From Vairimorpha apis BRL 01 (lineage: Eukaryota > Microsporidia > Nosematidae): a stretch of 17,906 bases of DNA. Made by a program: the position numbers and the translations under genes. Positions 16,506 through 17,906 of the stretch are shown here, in pieces. Under the pieces are notes generated by a model. That model worked only from the letters and a program-made list of their open reading frames with translations. It ran no database searches and was not told the origin of the DNA. How positions within the stretch are numbered: position 1 is the first letter of the stretch; each line of letters opens with the position of its first letter. Where the stretch lies: positions 1 to 17,906 of the forward strand of contig KE647283.1 in NCBI GenBank assembly GCA_000447185.1, read 5' to 3'.

Positions 16506-17906
16506 ATGAAAAAGCAACAATTATTTAATGAAACTCGTGCTTATGAAGAGCGTGAAAAATACAGTAAAAAGGAAATTTTTACAACATGTTCTCATTTATT
16601 TTCCAAAACAAAATATTTAAATGCAAAAGCTGAACATAGTATTCCTGTTCAAAAATATGATCGATGTGGAATTATACCTCAGCTGTCTGTAATTTGGTAC
16701 GCTTTTAATTATAGGTTATCATTTTTTAGATATGAAACTAACGAATTAGAAAAAATAACTACATTTTCTTCTAAAGTACAATTTGTTGATATTTTTATTC
16801 CAAAAAAAGGTATTTTTAACGAAAAGATTTATTATTGCATTGTAGTTTTTACAGAAAGTCAAGTTATAATATACGGAATAGATAATAAAACTAAAGCACT
16901 TATTAACACTAATTATGTATGTGCAGTGTCATCAAAACCCATATGTCATATTATTAATAATGGTAATATATTTATTGGTTGTGAAAATGGAAATGTTTAT
17001 AGTGTTATTTATAAAAGTTTAGATTCATGGTCATTTAATATGATGTATTTGTACAATCCTGATTCGTCTTATATATCATGTTTAGTGCCAACATCTTTAA
17101 AAAGAAAAAACCAAGAATTAAATGTATGTCTGCCAAAAAGAATTTTATGGTTACATTGGGAAAAGTTTTAAGTATTTATAATATTGAAGATGGAATTTAT
17201 AAAACACGAGAAATACCAATATATAAAGATTATGTTAATGTACAAATTGTTGAAGTTAAACATGGAGAAATATTTTTTTATTGTGTATCATCTGATGGAT
17301 CTAGAGATTTTTTTGATTCAAAACAAATTTTAACAAAAAAAATCCATTTGATGAATATGATGATGTAAAAATAAAAACAACTGAAAAAAAACTTATAATA
17401 TTACAAAAAAATCAATATAAGGGTACTATTTTACAGTTTATATCTTTTAATGAGTTTCAAAGTATTAATATTGATAGAAATAAACCGTCAGAAAATTTAG
17501 AAACTTTAATTTTATCTGATGATATTTTAGATTGCTTTTTTTGTAATAACGAGACTACTCTATATTTGTTGGCAAATAGAAAAATAATTTTTTATGAAAT
17601 TATGGATATAAAAAAATATAGTACTTATAAGTCGTGCTGACGATGTTTATAATATGATTAAAAATATTGGTCAACGTGAAGCATTAGTTTTATATTTTAA
17701 TCTATTATCACTTAATTCAGATATTTCAAAAATGGAATTTTTAAGTGTTAAAGTTGATGAAAATCATTTAAAAAGTTTATTTAGTTTTATTTATAGAGAA
17801 CTTAAATCATTTTTATATTTACCTTTAAAAGAAATACTTAAATGTGATAATATGAAAAATGAATTAGAGTTAAAAGTGATTTAAATTTAAAAATTTATAA
17901 TAAAAA
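16506..17906 (+). CDS. NUP170: Nup155/Nup170-type nucleoporin, 5' part, several frameshifts
   Basis: This is the N-terminal propeller of the large inner-ring nucleoporin Nup155/Nup170, which anchors the nuclear pore to the nuclear membrane. Segment 1 (16506-17171) shows the family run from GIIPQLSVIWYAFNYRL (55-71) through KKGIFNEKIYYCIVVF (100-115) to GCENGNVYSVIYKSLDSW (158-175) and YISCLVPTSL (189-198), which parallel AWLTIDSDIFMWNY, KAGIF and AGKDGCLYEVAYQ of Nup155. Coding then moves to another frame near the A runs at 17099-17110 (segment to 17368), again at A8 17335-17342 (open to 17640), and again at A7 17610-17616 (open to 17884). A further -1 shift near A4 17873-17876 would carry it on past the window end. 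The family is about 1,400 residues, so roughly two thirds lies outside. It could be a decaying gene or a poorly called stretch. Confidence 0.75.

Overview
This window looks like a stretch of a microsporidian nuclear genome (an obligate intracellular fungal-related parasite). Three things point there. The genes are eukaryotic information-processing genes in short, intron-free forms. The base composition is extremely AT-rich, especially between genes. Every one of the nine protein genes I accept has a CCC or CCCC run 2 to 9 bases upstream of its ATG, which is the start-proximal signal known from microsporidia. Species cannot be named from this sequence alone.

Layout. Positions 1-490 hold no protein gene but contain a clearly structured, unusually GC-rich patch (about 240-375) that is a candidate non-coding RNA. 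On the minus strand follow BUD32 (KEOPS kinase, 491-1063), an RRP45-like exosome ring subunit (1524-2153), BUD23 (18S rRNA methyltransferase, 2502-3188) and, after a 1.4 kb desert, a two-domain AAA ATPase of the Rix7/Afg2 ribosome-assembly type (4604-6127). On the plus strand a tyrosyl-tRNA-synthetase-like protein that has lost its catalytic signatures (6634-7503) converges, 10 bases apart, on a minus-strand dUTPase (7514-7951). A 2.9 kb gene-free region follows. Then come plus-strand ELP2 (10892-12765), eIF3b/PRT1 (13748-15213), a minus-strand tRNA-Gln(TTG) (15483-15554) and the start of a Nup155/Nup170-type nucleoporin (16506 to the window end).

Functional theme. Almost everything serves RNA and translation: tRNA modification (BUD32 in KEOPS, ELP2 in Elongator), rRNA processing and ribosome assembly (RRP45, BUD23, AAA ATPase), initiation (eIF3b), a tRNA gene, plus dUTP clearance and the nuclear pore. 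The genes are not an operon; each has its own start signal.

Main oddities. (1) The TyrRS-like gene is intact but lacks recognisable KMSKS-type and GG-D-Q tyrosine-site motifs, so it is probably a pseudo-synthetase. (2) ELP2, eIF3b and the nucleoporin are each broken by single-base frameshifts at A runs, mostly in the same direction, while the five left-hand minus-strand genes and the TyrRS-like gene are open throughout. (3) A nested three-helix RNA fold lies at 278-362. (4) The AAA D1 domain, dUTPase motif III, BUD32 helix C and BUD23 C-terminus each diverge from family norms.
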